Assembly: GCA_963693305.1 (NCBI GenBank)
Contig: OY855908.1
Span: 25,173,993-25,237,992 of the forward strand
From: Meandrina meandrites
Lineage: Eukaryota > Cnidaria > Anthozoa > Scleractinia > Meandrinidae
Direction of reading: 5' to 3'
Length of the DNA: 64,000 bases
Shown here: positions 1-10,662 of the stretch, one piece after another
How positions within the stretch are numbered: the first letter of the stretch is position 1
How the letters are laid out: every line of letters starts with the position of its first letter
Position numbers and translations under genes: made by a program
Notes under the pieces: generated by a model
Database searches by the model: none
The model's input: only the letters and a program-made list of their open reading frames with translations
Told to the model about the DNA's origin: nothing

Positions 1-772
1 AAAAATAATTTAAAAAAGTTAGTTAGGTACATGTATATACAGTTACATCTTATGCCTGGAGGATATTTGATAAACAAAGGACACGAGACAGTTTCGCTTT
101 TGTTGTCAATGTAACGATATTCAAACGTAGGAATGCTTTTGTTCTCTTAACCAGCAGATGAAATGGCTTTCATATCTGACTAGTCTGGACTATCCAACAA
201 GGTCCTCTTGACACGTCAATATAAAAAAGTAGTAATTAAAAAAGGGAATTGGGAATAGAGTTACATCTCCTGCCTGGGGGATATTTAATAAACAAAGGAC
301 ACGAGACAGTTTCGCTTTTGTTGTCAATGTAACGATTTTAAAACGTAGGAATGCTTTTGTTTGATGCAATTTCAACCGTAAAGCAAAACAGCGCTACCGC
401 ACGCAAAGGCATGATTAAATCCACACCTAATGGGTTTAAATACGACGAACTCCCGCCATTCTCAGTCAGTACTTGAAGAAGTATTTTCCCATCGCGCTGT
501 ATATACAAGTTCCAAGAGAAAGGTAGGAATGATCAGAGTTTAAACAAACCAATTCAGGTTTTATTTGAAATGTTCCAATGCAGCGTCAGAGTTAAGTACT
601 GCGCCGCAACAGTAAAATTTGATAGTCACTCGATTTGTTTTCTGAGACTGGTGAAGACCGATTTGTTTTTCTCTGCAAACAATTTCAAGAGCTAGGCTGG
701 AAAATATTAAATGCAGAACCAAAAAATTATCGCTTCATATTGAAGACATTTTTACGCTACCTTGGAACGATC
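1..772. repeat. Gene-free stretch with a ~104-bp direct repeat
   Basis: Two near-identical copies of a ~104-bp segment lie at about 41-143 and 259-361, starting with agttacatct and ending near aatgcttttgtt. They are offset by about 218 bp and differ at only a few positions. The intervening DNA is not obviously repeated. No coding frame, RNA gene or transposon terminus was recognised in the rest of the stretch up to the TTAA at 773. Confidence 0.7.
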
Positions 773-776
773 TTAA

Positions 777-2585
777 AGGTCAAATGAACCAAAATTTCGA
801 CATTCTTTCTTTAGCGATTTTAAAGCAACCAAACGCTAGAAGAACTCATTATTAACTAAACTTAAGAAGAAATTGTGCTTTCTGAGCCTTAAAGCGCGAA
901 CTATAGCAAAAACTACGAAGATTTCCGAAGACTTCACGAAAACGTTTCCAAAATGACCGCGCACTGGAATGGAAGGAATGGATCGAGCTTTGAATTTTGT
1001 GACGTAATAGTTTTATTTCACGGCTTTGCGATCGAAGAGACGATCGTCGTTTAAAGAGCGAATAATGTAAAGTTTGAGAGTTTGAGTCAGACTAAGTAAT
1101 TCTGAAAGAGTCTAAGCTTTTTTTTTAAACATGGTTATATTTTTTACTACATTGTAATCCAGTTTAAAAAAATAATAATTATCAAAGCACTGAGTAAAAT
1201 TGTAAGCATTGTACGATATAGGAGGTTTTCAAACACTGGATGGCGTATAAAAATCATCAATCTGCTCAGCTTGGTATAGAACAATTAGTTTTGTTATATA
1301 CCCCAATCTAAATGCAGTTTTTTTGGATTTGCACGTAATTCTTATCAGGACGTGTGCGGCTTGCAACCTGGATCGGTATGCAGCGCGAAGGTATCCTAGG
1401 ATGTGGCCAAAAACTAAGATTGAATTCACTGTTTCTTTTCTGTACTCGAGAGTCACACAAAACACAAAAATAAATTTGTACACAAAAATTTAACTTGAAT
1501 GAAAGGGTATTTCTCAATGCAAATTCGAAACTGCAAAACATCACGCAGGGTAAAACTTTCAATGAATAAATTCGTTTCGTTTTCAGCCGAACGAAAATTC
1601 AGTGTTGAAATAAATACTGAGCGTTTACACACTGTCCCCGCGGACACTGTGAGTTCTGTTTGTATTAGCTGTATTTTGGTCCATATTTATTTAGCCGGTA
1701 CATGTAATTTAGTGCTCGAAATTAACGGTTGTAAACCCAACATAAATACAACATTTGAAGCTTAATTTTATACGGGTCAAAAAGCACGTGCACGTGCGTG
1801 GAACCAAATTATTTGACGAGGATATTGAACTAACGAATTCAAATTCTAATGCTTGATCATGACCAGCCAAATCAACAAAGTAAAAGTGCTAATAATCATA
1901 ACAAATACTCTATCTAGCTCTAGGTAGAATAAGAAAGGTGCAAAATGCATACCTCCTGAACTTCCTTCGTTTAGCAAAAGCCAAACGGACAGTGGGGTCT
2001 TTGTGCTTCGGAAGAAATTCTTCCCCGTGATTTCTTTTCCGAACAAAAAAAAATAGTCCGCGGCTCAGCATCCTCTTTGAGGTGGAGTCTTAGCGGCTTG
2101 AAATCAGAACCCAGAAACCTACGTCTTGCCAGATTTTCTCTGAAGTAGTCTTCGGTAAAATGAACCGCACAAATGCCAGAGTTCTTTTCTGGCTGAAATT
2201 CTTTTCTTTTCATTTTCAAAAGCCATTGTTTCCTCAGCTTTGAATTTGCTGGAAACTTAAACGTACTTATAATTTAAGCAGTTTAGTGCTGCACAAAACA
2301 CCATGATGTTCCATTCTTGTGAGCTTCATCACTAAAAGACTTTGAATTTCCCGCAATTTCACAGCGCACCAATACTGACGTCACAGTTTTATGTTCCAAA
2401 AATTTCCCGACAATTTTCCCGAGCGCTCTACGATTATGAAGGCCAAAACTAAGCATTTTTCAACTTGAAATTTCTCTGTTTTACAAAGTCCAATTCCCTC
2501 GAAACTTCGGAATATGTTTATTTGGTTCTTAATAAACCAATTAGCATAAAAAAAATAAAATTCGAAATTTTGGTTCATTTGACCT
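777..2585 (-). mobile_element. Kolobok-type DNA transposon, copy 1 (1,809 bp)
   Basis: The element is bounded by inverted repeats. It begins AGGTCAAATGAACCAAAATT and ends with the reverse complement, AATTTTGGTTCATTTGACCT. The sequence TTAA lies immediately outside both ends (773-776 and 2586-2589). TTAA target duplications, termini starting with R-G and a THAP-domain transposase together are established marks of the Kolobok superfamily. A THAP exon on the minus strand (1953-2304) supports the call. No other transposase domain was recognised, so this looks like a non-autonomous or eroded copy. A second copy with the same termini lies at 3746-5881, which confirms the borders. Strand follows the THAP exon. 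piggyBac also uses TTAA but normally lacks a THAP domain. Confidence 0.8.
1953..2304 (-). pseudogene. THAP-domain first exon of Kolobok-type transposase, copy 1 (frameshifted)
   Basis: Reading the minus strand from the ATG at 2304 gives MVFCAALNCL, which has the C-x4-C half of a C2CH THAP zinc finger. It is followed by FKFPANSKLRKQW, the conserved F-x-F-P and tryptophan region, then GICAVHFTEDYF with the C-x2-H half. A variant of the C-terminal AVPTIF box reads AEPRTIF. THAP domains bind DNA, and in transposases they recognise the element ends. The exon appears to end at a splice donor, GT at 1952-1951. This copy is broken: a short deletion after the second cysteine shifts the frame, and the A-run near 2050 is one base short for the frame read in copy 2. 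The fragment is about domain length, and the catalytic exon was not found. Confidence 0.75.
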
Positions 2586-2589
2586 TTAA

Positions 2590-3741
2590 TATAGAAAGTG
2601 AGTTCTACATTTCATTTGCTCCTTTCAGTTGTATTGTGATATAAAACCAAAGAAAAATCTCTTTTAAATCAGACAGACATACTCTACTTATGTGGTTGAT
2701 AATAGTAAACACACTGGTTTTTCTACGATGATTTTAAGGTCTTTTAAAGCAAATAATGACCGATGAATGAGACAACGAAATAGAAAGCTAAAATCGTAAC
2801 CATCGCAAAATTAAAATGCGAAGTTAAACTGAGTCAGTTTACTTTATTCGATATTTCTAACTTTCTAGTTTACAACTGGATAGAATAAGCTTGATGTGCC
2901 GCGCTTAAGAGGCATGGGTTACCTCCCAAAAAGTACTAATGATCAAGAAATATACTGATGTAAAAATAATTGACAAAAATGGCAATACTGCAAAAAAAAA
3001 TTCTTCTTCAGATCATGAATCATTGTGAAATGTTTCCATCACGAGCTGCGACGTACTTGTAGGGTTGTATCACCAGTCTGCATTGTTCAACAGTTCTACA
3101 TTATTCTTTTCTTTGCAAAGGGTGCAAATGATTGCGAGCGAGCGAGCGAGCGAGCGAGAGCGCGGTCTTACCAAAGGAGAAAATTAAACTTGAATGAGAA
3201 CCATTTCTTAGGCAATATTCATGTTACAAAACGCTCAGTTAGAGAGATTGATCGATGTGAAAAAAATGTATCATCTTTTTTTTTCTGTCAGGAAAAAATC
3301 CTACGTTTTACTTTCGTTATTCTACGAACCATTCAAGTAGACAAATATTGGATAACATACTGTGGTCTCTAGCTCGTGGACATGAATTGTTCAGTACTGA
3401 CGTCTGTCTCAGTAGATATGTTAATAATTGCTGAATTATTCGTAAAAAAAAATGATTCATAAACTGAATTATTCATAAAACAAACGATTTTCATGTTCAC
3501 TGTCCAAGTTGACTAAGTATATTTGATCAGAATTAATTTTCTTTATAATTATTACCATACCGATAGAGATGTATTCGAGTCTACAGTGTTTCACATGTAT
3601 CTGAAACATTATCAAGCCTTCACAGCGTTTATTCCTCACAGTCTATGTTTTCAAGATCCTTCATAGAACATGCCTAGTCTTGAAAATTTACGCTGACCTC
3701 TTGATGCTGATCAGGACTGTCTTTATAAAACAACTGTCTTA
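2590..3741. other. Spacer between the two Kolobok copies; GCGA microsatellite
   Basis: No gene was recognised. A short (GAGC)n tract lies at about 3135-3160, inside a 115-codon plus-strand frame (3025-3372) that has no recognisable domain and is probably fortuitous. The spacer is 1.15 kb and AT-rich. It is not a duplicate of either flank, so the two Kolobok copies look like independent insertions rather than one tandem duplication. Confidence 0.5.
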
Positions 3742-4915
3742 TTAAAGGTCAAATGAACCAAAATTTCGACATTCTTTCTTTAGCGATTTTAAAGCAACCA
3801 AACGCTAGAAGAACTCATTATTAACTAAACTTAAGAAGAAATTTTGCTTTCTGAGCCTTAAAGCGCGAACTATAGCAAAAACTACGAAGATTCCCGAAGA
3901 CTTCACGAAAACGTTTCCAAAATGACCGCGCACTGGAATGGAAGGAATGGATCGAGCTTTGAATTTTGTGACGTAATAGTTTTATTTCACGGCTTTGCGA
4001 TCGAAGAGACGATCGTCGTTTAAAGAGCGGATAATGTTAAGTTTGAGAGTTTGAGTCAGTCTAAGTAATTCACGTAATTCTGAAAGAATCTAAGCATTTT
4101 TTTTAACATGGTTGTTATATTTTTTACTACATTGTAATCCAGTTTCAAAGATTAATAATTATCAAAGCACTGAGTAAAATTGTAAGCATTGTACGATATA
4201 GGAGGTTTTCAAACACTGGATGGCGTATAAAAATGATCAGTCTGCTCAGCTTGGTATAGAACAATTAGTTTTGTTATATTCCCCAATCTAAATGCAGTTT
4301 TTTTGCATGGATTTGCACGTAATTCTTATCAGGACGTGTGCGGCTTGCAACCCGGATCGGTATGCAGCGCGAAGTTATCCTAGGATGTGGCCAAAAGCTA
4401 AGATTGAATTCACTGTTTCTTTTCTTTACTCGAGAGTCACACAAAACACAAAAATAAATTTGTACACAAAAATTTAACTTGAATGAAAGGGTATTTCTCA
4501 ATGCAAATTCGAAACTGCAAAGCATCACGCAGGGTAAAACTTTCAATGACTAAATTCGTGCCGTTTTCAGCTGAAGGAAAATTCAGTGTTGAAATAAATA
4601 CTGAGCGTTTACACACTGTCCCCGCGGACACTGTGATTTCTGTTTGTATTAGCTTAGGTTAGCTGTTTTTTGGTCCACATTTATTCAGCCGTGGTAAACC
4701 CAACATAAATACAACATTTGAAGCTTAATTTTATACGCGTCAAAAAGCACGTGCACGTGCATGGAAGCAAATTATTTGACGAGGATATTGAACTAACGAA
4801 CTCAAGTTCTAATGCTTGATCATGACCAGCCAAACCAACAAAGTAAAAGTGCTAATAATCATAACAAATACTCTATCTAGCTCTAGGTAGAATAAGAAAG
4901 GTGCAAAATGCATAC

Positions 4916-5600
4916 CTCTAACTTCCTTCGTTTAGCAAAAGCCGAACGGACAGTGGGGTCTTTGTGCTTCGGAAGACATTCTTCCCCGTTGATTTCTTTT
5001 CCGAACAAAAAAAAAATAGTCCGCGGCACAGCATCCTCTTTGAGGTGGAGTCTTAGCTGTTTGGTGGGAGGCGCGGTGGCCTAATGGTTAGTGCGCTGGA
5101 CTCCGGATCGGGCTGTCCGGGTTCGAGCCCTGGCCGGGGCACTGCGTTGTGTTCTTGGGCAAGATACTTTACTCTCATAGTGCCTCTCTCCACCCAGGTG
5201 TATAAATGGGTACCGGCGAATTTACTGCTGGGGGTAACCCTGCGATGGACTTAAGCGTCCCATCCAGGGGGGAGTAGCAATACTCCTAGTCGCTTCACGC
5301 TACGGAAACCGGGATAAGCTCCGGCCTGATGGGCCCCTAGGCTCGTATACAGACTTTACCTTTACCTACCTTAGCGGTTTGAAATCAGAACCCAGAAACC
5401 TACGTATTGCCAGATTTTCTCTGAAGTAGTCTTCGGTAAAATGAAACGCACAAATGCGAGAGTTCTTTTCTGGCTGAAATTCTTTTCTGTTCATTTTCAA
5501 AAGCCATTGTTTCCTCAGCTTTGAATTTGCTGGAAACTTAAACGTGCTTACTTTCGACTTAGAATTCTTTAAGCAGTTTTAGTGCTGCACAAAACACCAT
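4916..5600 (-). pseudogene. THAP-domain exon of Kolobok-type transposase, copy 2 (SINE-interrupted)
   Basis: This is homologous to the exon at 1953-2304. It starts at the ATG at 5600 and encodes the same C-x4-C region, but a single extra T near 5576-5579 (plus strand) shifts the frame after the first cysteine. Downstream it preserves the C-x2-H half, the box AVPRTIF, and then an in-frame stretch ending SAFAKRRKLE, a basic run like a nuclear localisation signal. The exon ends at a GT donor at 4915-4914. A SINE (5064-5369) splits it between the zinc-finger half and the AVPTIF box. The lesions differ from those in copy 1, so each copy is intact where the other is broken. Confidence 0.72.
5064..5369 (+). 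mobile_element. tRNA-derived SINE (Arg-type head)
   Basis: The head resembles a tRNA with box A (TGGCCTAATGGTTAG) and box B (GGTTCGAGCCC, about 5120-5130), the internal RNA polymerase III promoter. Folding the head by eye puts CCG in the anticodon position, which would be arginine, with one weak stem pair. A ~200-bp body follows, starting about TTGTGTTCTTGGGCAAG, and the tail is pyrimidine-rich with CTTTACC repeats. The insertion is flanked by a 12-bp target duplication, CTTAGCTGTTTG at 5052-5063 and CTTAGCGGTTTG at 5370-5381, with one mismatch. The uninterrupted target is visible in copy 1 near 2092. The SINE family name was not determined. Confidence 0.85.
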
Positions 5601-5885
5601 GATGTTCCATTCTTGTGAGCTTCATCACTAAAAGACTTTGAATTTCCTGCAATTTCACAGCGCACCAATACTGACGTCACAGTTTTATGTTCCGAAAATT
5701 CCCCGACAATTTTCCCGAGCGCTCTACGATTATGAAGGCCAAAACTAAGCATTTTTCAACTTGAAATTTCTCTGTTTTGCAAAGTCCAATTCCTTTGAAA
5801 CTTCGGAATATGTTTATTTGGTTCTTAATCAACAAATTGGCCTAGAAAAAAGAAAATTCGAAATTTTGGTTCATTTGACCTTTAA

Positions 5886-7935
5886 GCGGGTATTTTTTAA
5901 CATGCAATTCTCTGAGTTCATGAACATCAACGTATCATCCAAAGACTATTTTGCAAGCGTTCTAGTCTTAATTTTTCAACAGCTTTCGCTATTTTCAATT
6001 TCACCAGAGGAATCGGTGTTTCTTACATCTTATTTTATGTTTATGAAAGGCTGCGAGAACTTGAACTACTATCCAACAGGTATATTTCTGTGCATCTGAC
6101 AACAGGTGGTTTTCCCGACTGCTGGTCATGAGGGACGCGGTCTCTGAGACCGACATTGTTCTAGACTTTGTTAGATGTGGATTCTTCTGCCAATTCCAAC
6201 ACCTGACTGCAAGGCGATTCTTCTGATCGGAAAGAACAGTTCATGATTTCAAAGCCAAGAAGAACTCTAAACAAACCTTTTAAAACACCTGTCGTCTGCC
6301 CTTTTAATTCGTGACGCGTCACGCATTCGGTAAAGTCGGGGGATACACAGAGTGTAAACAAAATTCATTCAAAGTTCGTTTAACTAATTTAGGGGAAGTC
6401 TCGATTCTCTTTGCGATATGTGCTTCCAGTTTCCTAGCAGATTAAAAACCATTTAACTGAGGATATAGTCCGGTTTTACCATGCAGCCATGCAGCGTGAC
6501 GAATGAAAATGATAAAACTTTCGCGGGAAAATTAAGCGACCTGTTTTAAAACTTAGTAACTTACCGAGTGTTAATAAGGAGATTTGAAAAGTTTACATAT
6601 CTTATTATGATATTACATTGTCAATGCTTGATCCCGAAATCAACGGATCTACTTTTAGTAAATTTTGGACCACAAACACAGAAACTCGAAAAAATGATAT
6701 TTAATTTGGCGGGAAATATTTTTAACTGAAAATCGTAATGGTACGCAGTTTCAGATGCCGCTTACTCCGATTTACTCCTAGATACCAATTTTAACTAAAC
6801 TGGATTTTGTTAAGAGCACAAAATACTATCGGGAAATGGTTTTACTTTAAAAATAAACTGCCGCACTTTGGTGAAACAGTCGACTGAAAATGACTCATAT
6901 TTGGGTGACACTCATTAACGATTCAGTGGCGATTTTTAGCGCCACGTAAAAAAACACAGTATTAAAGCAAAGAAGGTTAATATATCTTAATCAACTTATA
7001 AAGGGATCAATGTCATAGAAAAAATACAAGAGCTTTTAGGAGTCATACGAAGTGTGTTTTACGGTTACGCAAAGTTGCCCGAAATCTCGGTTATTTTTGG
7101 CCGCTGGAGGGCCCAAAATAATGGAATGGTGATTTCTCGAAGAAAAACGAACGTCTACTTCTGCAAATGCCACCATTTCTAATCTTTTCAGGTAGCTTTT
7201 ATACTGTGAAAAGATGAAGGTAAACGGGCGACCTCGATCTTTTGCCCCTGCCCGGTTTTCTCTGACAATAATACTTAAATCCCAAAAAATCGAGAAAAAC
7301 GGTTTCGGCCCACGATACTATGTGTGTGGATCATGTGGGGGCGGGGGAGTTCATCATTCACTTTTCTCCCGGGGACCAGGGAGTTCACTTGCCTTCCCTT
7401 GCAAAAAAAGTGAATGCCCCGCTCATGCCCGAGGGAGGGGGGGGGGGGGGGTCCTGGGGTTTCAAATGATTGGTGCATAAGCGAAATATTTTCACGTCTA
7501 TTAAACACTGCAAGCAGTTGAATGAAAGAGTTTTGTTTTCATGACTGAGAACAGCTTTCAAAGAAATAGTCAATACATGGAAATAACAATCAGATCAGAA
7601 TTCAATAACTATTAAAGCGAGTTTTCATTCTGTCTTAACTACTTTTTGGCAAGTTTCAATATTTATGCAAATTTCGCGCGAAATGTAATTTGATTACACT
7701 GTCTTGTTTTCAAGCTCTAGATTAAATCTTGAATGGTGAAAACAAAACTCTTCTTAATGAAAGTTGCATTCTGTGAGTGAAATCCTGCTTCAGTTTAATT
7801 GAACAATCAATTGCTGACTACAATCTTATTTAAGTTTCCATTTTTTCAAAGTTATTTTTTGCTTATGAACACAAATGTCACTTCCGGTTTCTTTTCATCA
7901 AAAGATGTCAAGTTCACGTTGCGTTTCTCAGGGAT
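5886..7935. other. Gene-free AT-rich stretch; G-run near 7440
   Basis: Nothing recognisable as a gene was found. The 112-codon frame at 5761-6099 straddles the right border of the Kolobok copy, so it is a chance frame. A 15-G homopolymer lies at about 7437-7451, within short overlapping frames on both strands that have low-complexity proline or glycine runs. Confidence 0.5.
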
Positions 7936-8076
7936 TATAAAAAAAAAACATGCAGCTGGAAGGAGAACATTTTCAGTGGCTTCACACTTGAAACGAGGAT
8001 TCATTTTATTTTGCACTGTAAAACATTTATTCCAATTACATACATGACAATTTCTTTTACAAGTGCGTGTCGTGCA
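7936..8076 (-). pseudogene. Possible piggyBac-like C-terminal cysteine-rich remnant
   Basis: A 95-codon minus-strand frame (7852-8139) contains CKRNCHVCNWNKC, then PRFKCEA and LLPAACFF. The spacing resembles the C-terminal cysteine-rich domain of piggyBac-type transposases (C-x2-C, then Y/F-K-C-x2-C, then LC-x3-CF-x2-YH). One cysteine is replaced (T after KCEA), and the final YH is missing. No DDD catalytic segment was found upstream. The match is short and made by eye, so it could be fortuitous. Confidence 0.3.
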
Positions 8077-8139
8077 CGAGCTCCGTTCGACCGTTGCTTC
8101 GTTAACAACATTTTTGCTTCCTGATTGGATTACGATCAC

Positions 8140-9247
8140 CGCACCAAGCCCGCAATGAGGCGGCCTATTGTTTAAGCACTATTACACCGAACCATTCCCT
8201 TGGGATTGCTAACAGCGTTTTTCTACTACATAGAGTCTAATGCGCATGCCAGTAGACTCTAAGTTTTAACTGCGTTCGCATGTGAAGGACAACCACGATT
8301 TTGGGGAACTTTTCCTTGAAAGACAAACTATTTGGCTTATAAAAACAGTCAACAACTTGACTTGAGCGCTATTCCAGAAAAAATTGCAAATTTTATAAAA
8401 GTACCTTTGTTTTGTAATTGGAAAATTCCTAATTTAGGGATAAAATTCAGAGATTATTTTCGCCATGTGCCATAACTCCAAATTCCTTCAAAGTTCGCCT
8501 GTTGAACCCTTTTATGTCGTTGTAAATTATATATAAAAATCAGCTTGGGGTCTCTTCGAGAGATTTTCGACGCGCCGCTGAAATCACCGAATTTTAACGA
8601 TAAAAAATATCATCAGCAAATAATGGACTGTTGCGTGTTCATTCAGCGGGTTTGTTGAAACATATCTGTTAAATTCTTTAATTAACATATCTTCGTTCTG
8701 TAGGTATAGATCATTCCTTAATATAAAATTATAACGGCAAAATAGTTTATTCTTGGATAAAGTCTGCCAGAAAAAGTATTACTTTTACGCTTACGTTAAT
8801 AACTAACTTGGCCATCGTCATTTCATGATTTCGTTGGATTTCTTGTCGCCGCAATGTAAACAGTCCATGTTAAACCGCTTCGTTGAACGCACACTGCTAA
8901 AAAGGATTGCAAGATATATTAAGGAATTTTGCAGATAAGTTGCTGGTAAAATTCTTACCTTTAAAACACGGGTCGTAAAACGCATTATTCAGGTCCTTTG
9001 CGTACTTCAACGTATCTGGTCGTTGATATTAATATTGATCTTGATTGATGTTTACAAATTAGAAAAACATTGATACTACCCCGGGAACGTTTAGAAAGAA
9101 TGTGCAGGAAACAGGTAAATGTCAGTCCAAGAAAATACAATGCTTAATGTGAACACAACATGTAAATTTATTTTCATGCAATTTGACGAATTTCAATGTT
9201 AACAAGGTTTATTAAACTTTATTTATGAACATTGAGTGGTTTGAGAA
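8140..9247. other. Gene-free stretch
   Basis: AT-rich DNA with no recognised gene, RNA or transposon end. Only short chance frames are present. Confidence 0.5.
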
Positions 9248-9250
9248 ATT

Positions 9251-9403
9251 ATGCATACCTCTCCCACAGAAGGGATTTTTCCTAAGATCCCCCCACCTCT
9301 CTGGAAGTTGCAATTAACTAACATACATTTCCTTAAAGTTTTCTGTCTTTGAGATCCCCGCCCCCAGGAATTTCTATTCGCTTCTGTGGGGGAGTATAGG
9401 CAT
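9251..9403. repeat. Small foldback (hairpin) repeat, ~150 bp
   Basis: The left arm ATGCATACCTCTCCCACAGA (9251-9270) pairs imperfectly with the right arm CTTCTGTGGGGGAGTATAGG (9381-9400). A second pair of inner arms, GATCCCCCC and GGGGATCTC-type sequence, lies inside. The structure is MITE-like. No clear target duplication was seen. The overlapping 65-codon frame has no domain. Confidence 0.45.
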
Positions 9404-10227
9404 TTGCTGGAACCACACATTAACTAGCTGTAGGCATTAAATAGAAAAATATGCAACTATATACTAAAGAATAAATAGGCATTTGGTAGCCACCTTCTGC
9501 ATAGGTTTTAGAATGAGTCCTCATAATAAAGTGTTCTCTAGAAAGAGAGTGCAATTTGCAATCGACATGCAGGTAGATACTTTCACAGGTTTGTTTCCAC
9601 AGAAACACTTGTTGTCACTCTGTGGCAAGAAATAACTTGGAAATGGTTCATTCATTTGATACTCTTGTATGTTCATATGTTTGGATTGACAGGTTATCAA
9701 CATGTCTTACTTTATTCGTCACATAAATACTACCCGAAACACCAAAGTGTGAAACAAGCTGTACACTAGCCCACCCACTTTCATTCAGAAATTCCTGTGG
9801 GTCGTATTGCATTGTTTTGTTGTTTGCTTAAAGTGCAGTGAAAACATGATGTTGGTTTTGGCAGCAAAAATATAAAATTATGATGAAACTTTGAAGTACT
9901 ACTTCAATGAAAACAAAGCATTTCTTTCAACCAAATGCTTACATCTATGTAATTGCTCGTGTAGTTACTGTCAGACGACATTTTCTTCAACAACTAATAT
10001 AATGAAATGTTAATGGTTATATTTTGTAAACAAAAGGAATGTGCAAAGGCGATTGTGTGGAATTCAGTGACTGAAAGTAGGCGGGGCAGTAGAAGAATGT
10101 GAGCTGGGCAGCAATCTAGAAATGTTAGCTTGTTTGTAGTATACGAGTTTGCAAGATTTCTGTATGTGTCTCATCGTATGTTTTACAGAACTGAAAAAAA
10201 AAATGAGTAGGGGTTAATAATCTACAA
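9404..10227. other. Gene-free stretch
   Basis: No gene was recognised. Only frames of about 60 codons are present, with no familiar domain. Confidence 0.5.
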
Positions 10228-10275
10228 CAGAGATTGTGGTTGTGATCAAAGTTGTTGTTATTTAGACTTTGATCA
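10228..10275. repeat. Short inverted repeat just after the 2A ORF
   Basis: TGATCAAAGT and its inverse ACTTTGATCA lie about 16 bases apart (plus strand, about 10240-10275), directly at the end of the 2A-ended frame. They may mark the truncation border. No function is claimed. Confidence 0.4.
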
Positions 10276-10662
10276 TGTAGGACCTGGATTTTTTTCTACA
10301 TCACCACTGAGTGAGATAATACGACTTGACACCCATAATGCTTTTACACTGGAAGATTTCAATTTAGCTAAACCAGTCTGATTAGTAATGTGACAAACAA
10401 CAGGTACTTTCTTGTGTTTAGGACTTCTGATTTGCACAAAAACTAAATAAAGCCACTGATAAGAACAGGAGGTATATTTTACAGACTCTTTGAATTGTTT
10501 GTGTTTAAGTGTGATGCCACAGAGGTCATAAGTTAGCCTGTGGTACACATGACTTTTCCTGCTTAGATACTGATGGAGTTTCCATGACTTTGGAACTAAT
10601 TTGAGGGTAAGTTTTCGCACTGACTGTCTGATTTTTCTACTCTTTTGCAAAATGCGTTTCAA
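10273..10662 (-). CDS. 129-codon ORF ending in a 2A-like motif (non-LTR retrotransposon remnant)
   Basis: A minus-strand frame from the ATG at 10662 ends with SGDVEKNPGPT and then a stop. The motif D-V/I-E-x-N-P-G-P is the 2A-type ribosome-skipping signature, which separates two proteins made from one frame. 2A sequences are established near the N-terminus of the main ORF in APE-type (CR1/L2-like) non-LTR retrotransposons of several marine invertebrates. The upstream ~115 residues are basic and lysine-rich, with no recognised domain. In a complete element the endonuclease and reverse transcriptase would follow the 2A, but here a stop comes one residue after it. It is therefore probably a truncated 5' piece of an element. 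A host gene with a terminal 2A is less likely. Confidence 0.5.
   Translation of the reverse strand: MKRILQKSRKIRQSVRKLTLKLVPKSWKLHQYLSRKSHVYHRLTYDLCGITLKHKQFKESVKYTSCSYQWLYLVFVQIRSPKHKKVPVVCHITNQTGLAKLKSSSVKALWVSSRIISLSGDVEKNPGPT

Larger units (their letters stand above)
3746..5881 (-). mobile_element. Kolobok-type DNA transposon, copy 2, with nested SINE
   Basis: The termini are the same as in the copy at 777-2585, again with TTAA on both sides (3742-3745 and 5882-5885). The body is collinear with copy 1, with small indels, plus a ~306-bp SINE insertion. Removing the SINE leaves about 1.82 kb, close to copy 1. A THAP exon runs on the minus strand (4916-5600). Finding the same termini and the same flanking tetranucleotide at a second site is strong evidence that the element was mobile. 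No intact transposase catalytic core was recognised in either copy. Confidence 0.82.

Noticed and set aside
3025..3372. 115-codon plus-strand ORF between the transposon copies
   Set aside because: It spans a GAGC microsatellite, has no domain and no splice or codon-use support.
5761..6099. 112-codon plus-strand ORF
   Set aside because: It crosses the right end of the Kolobok copy into unrelated flank, so the frame arose by juxtaposition.
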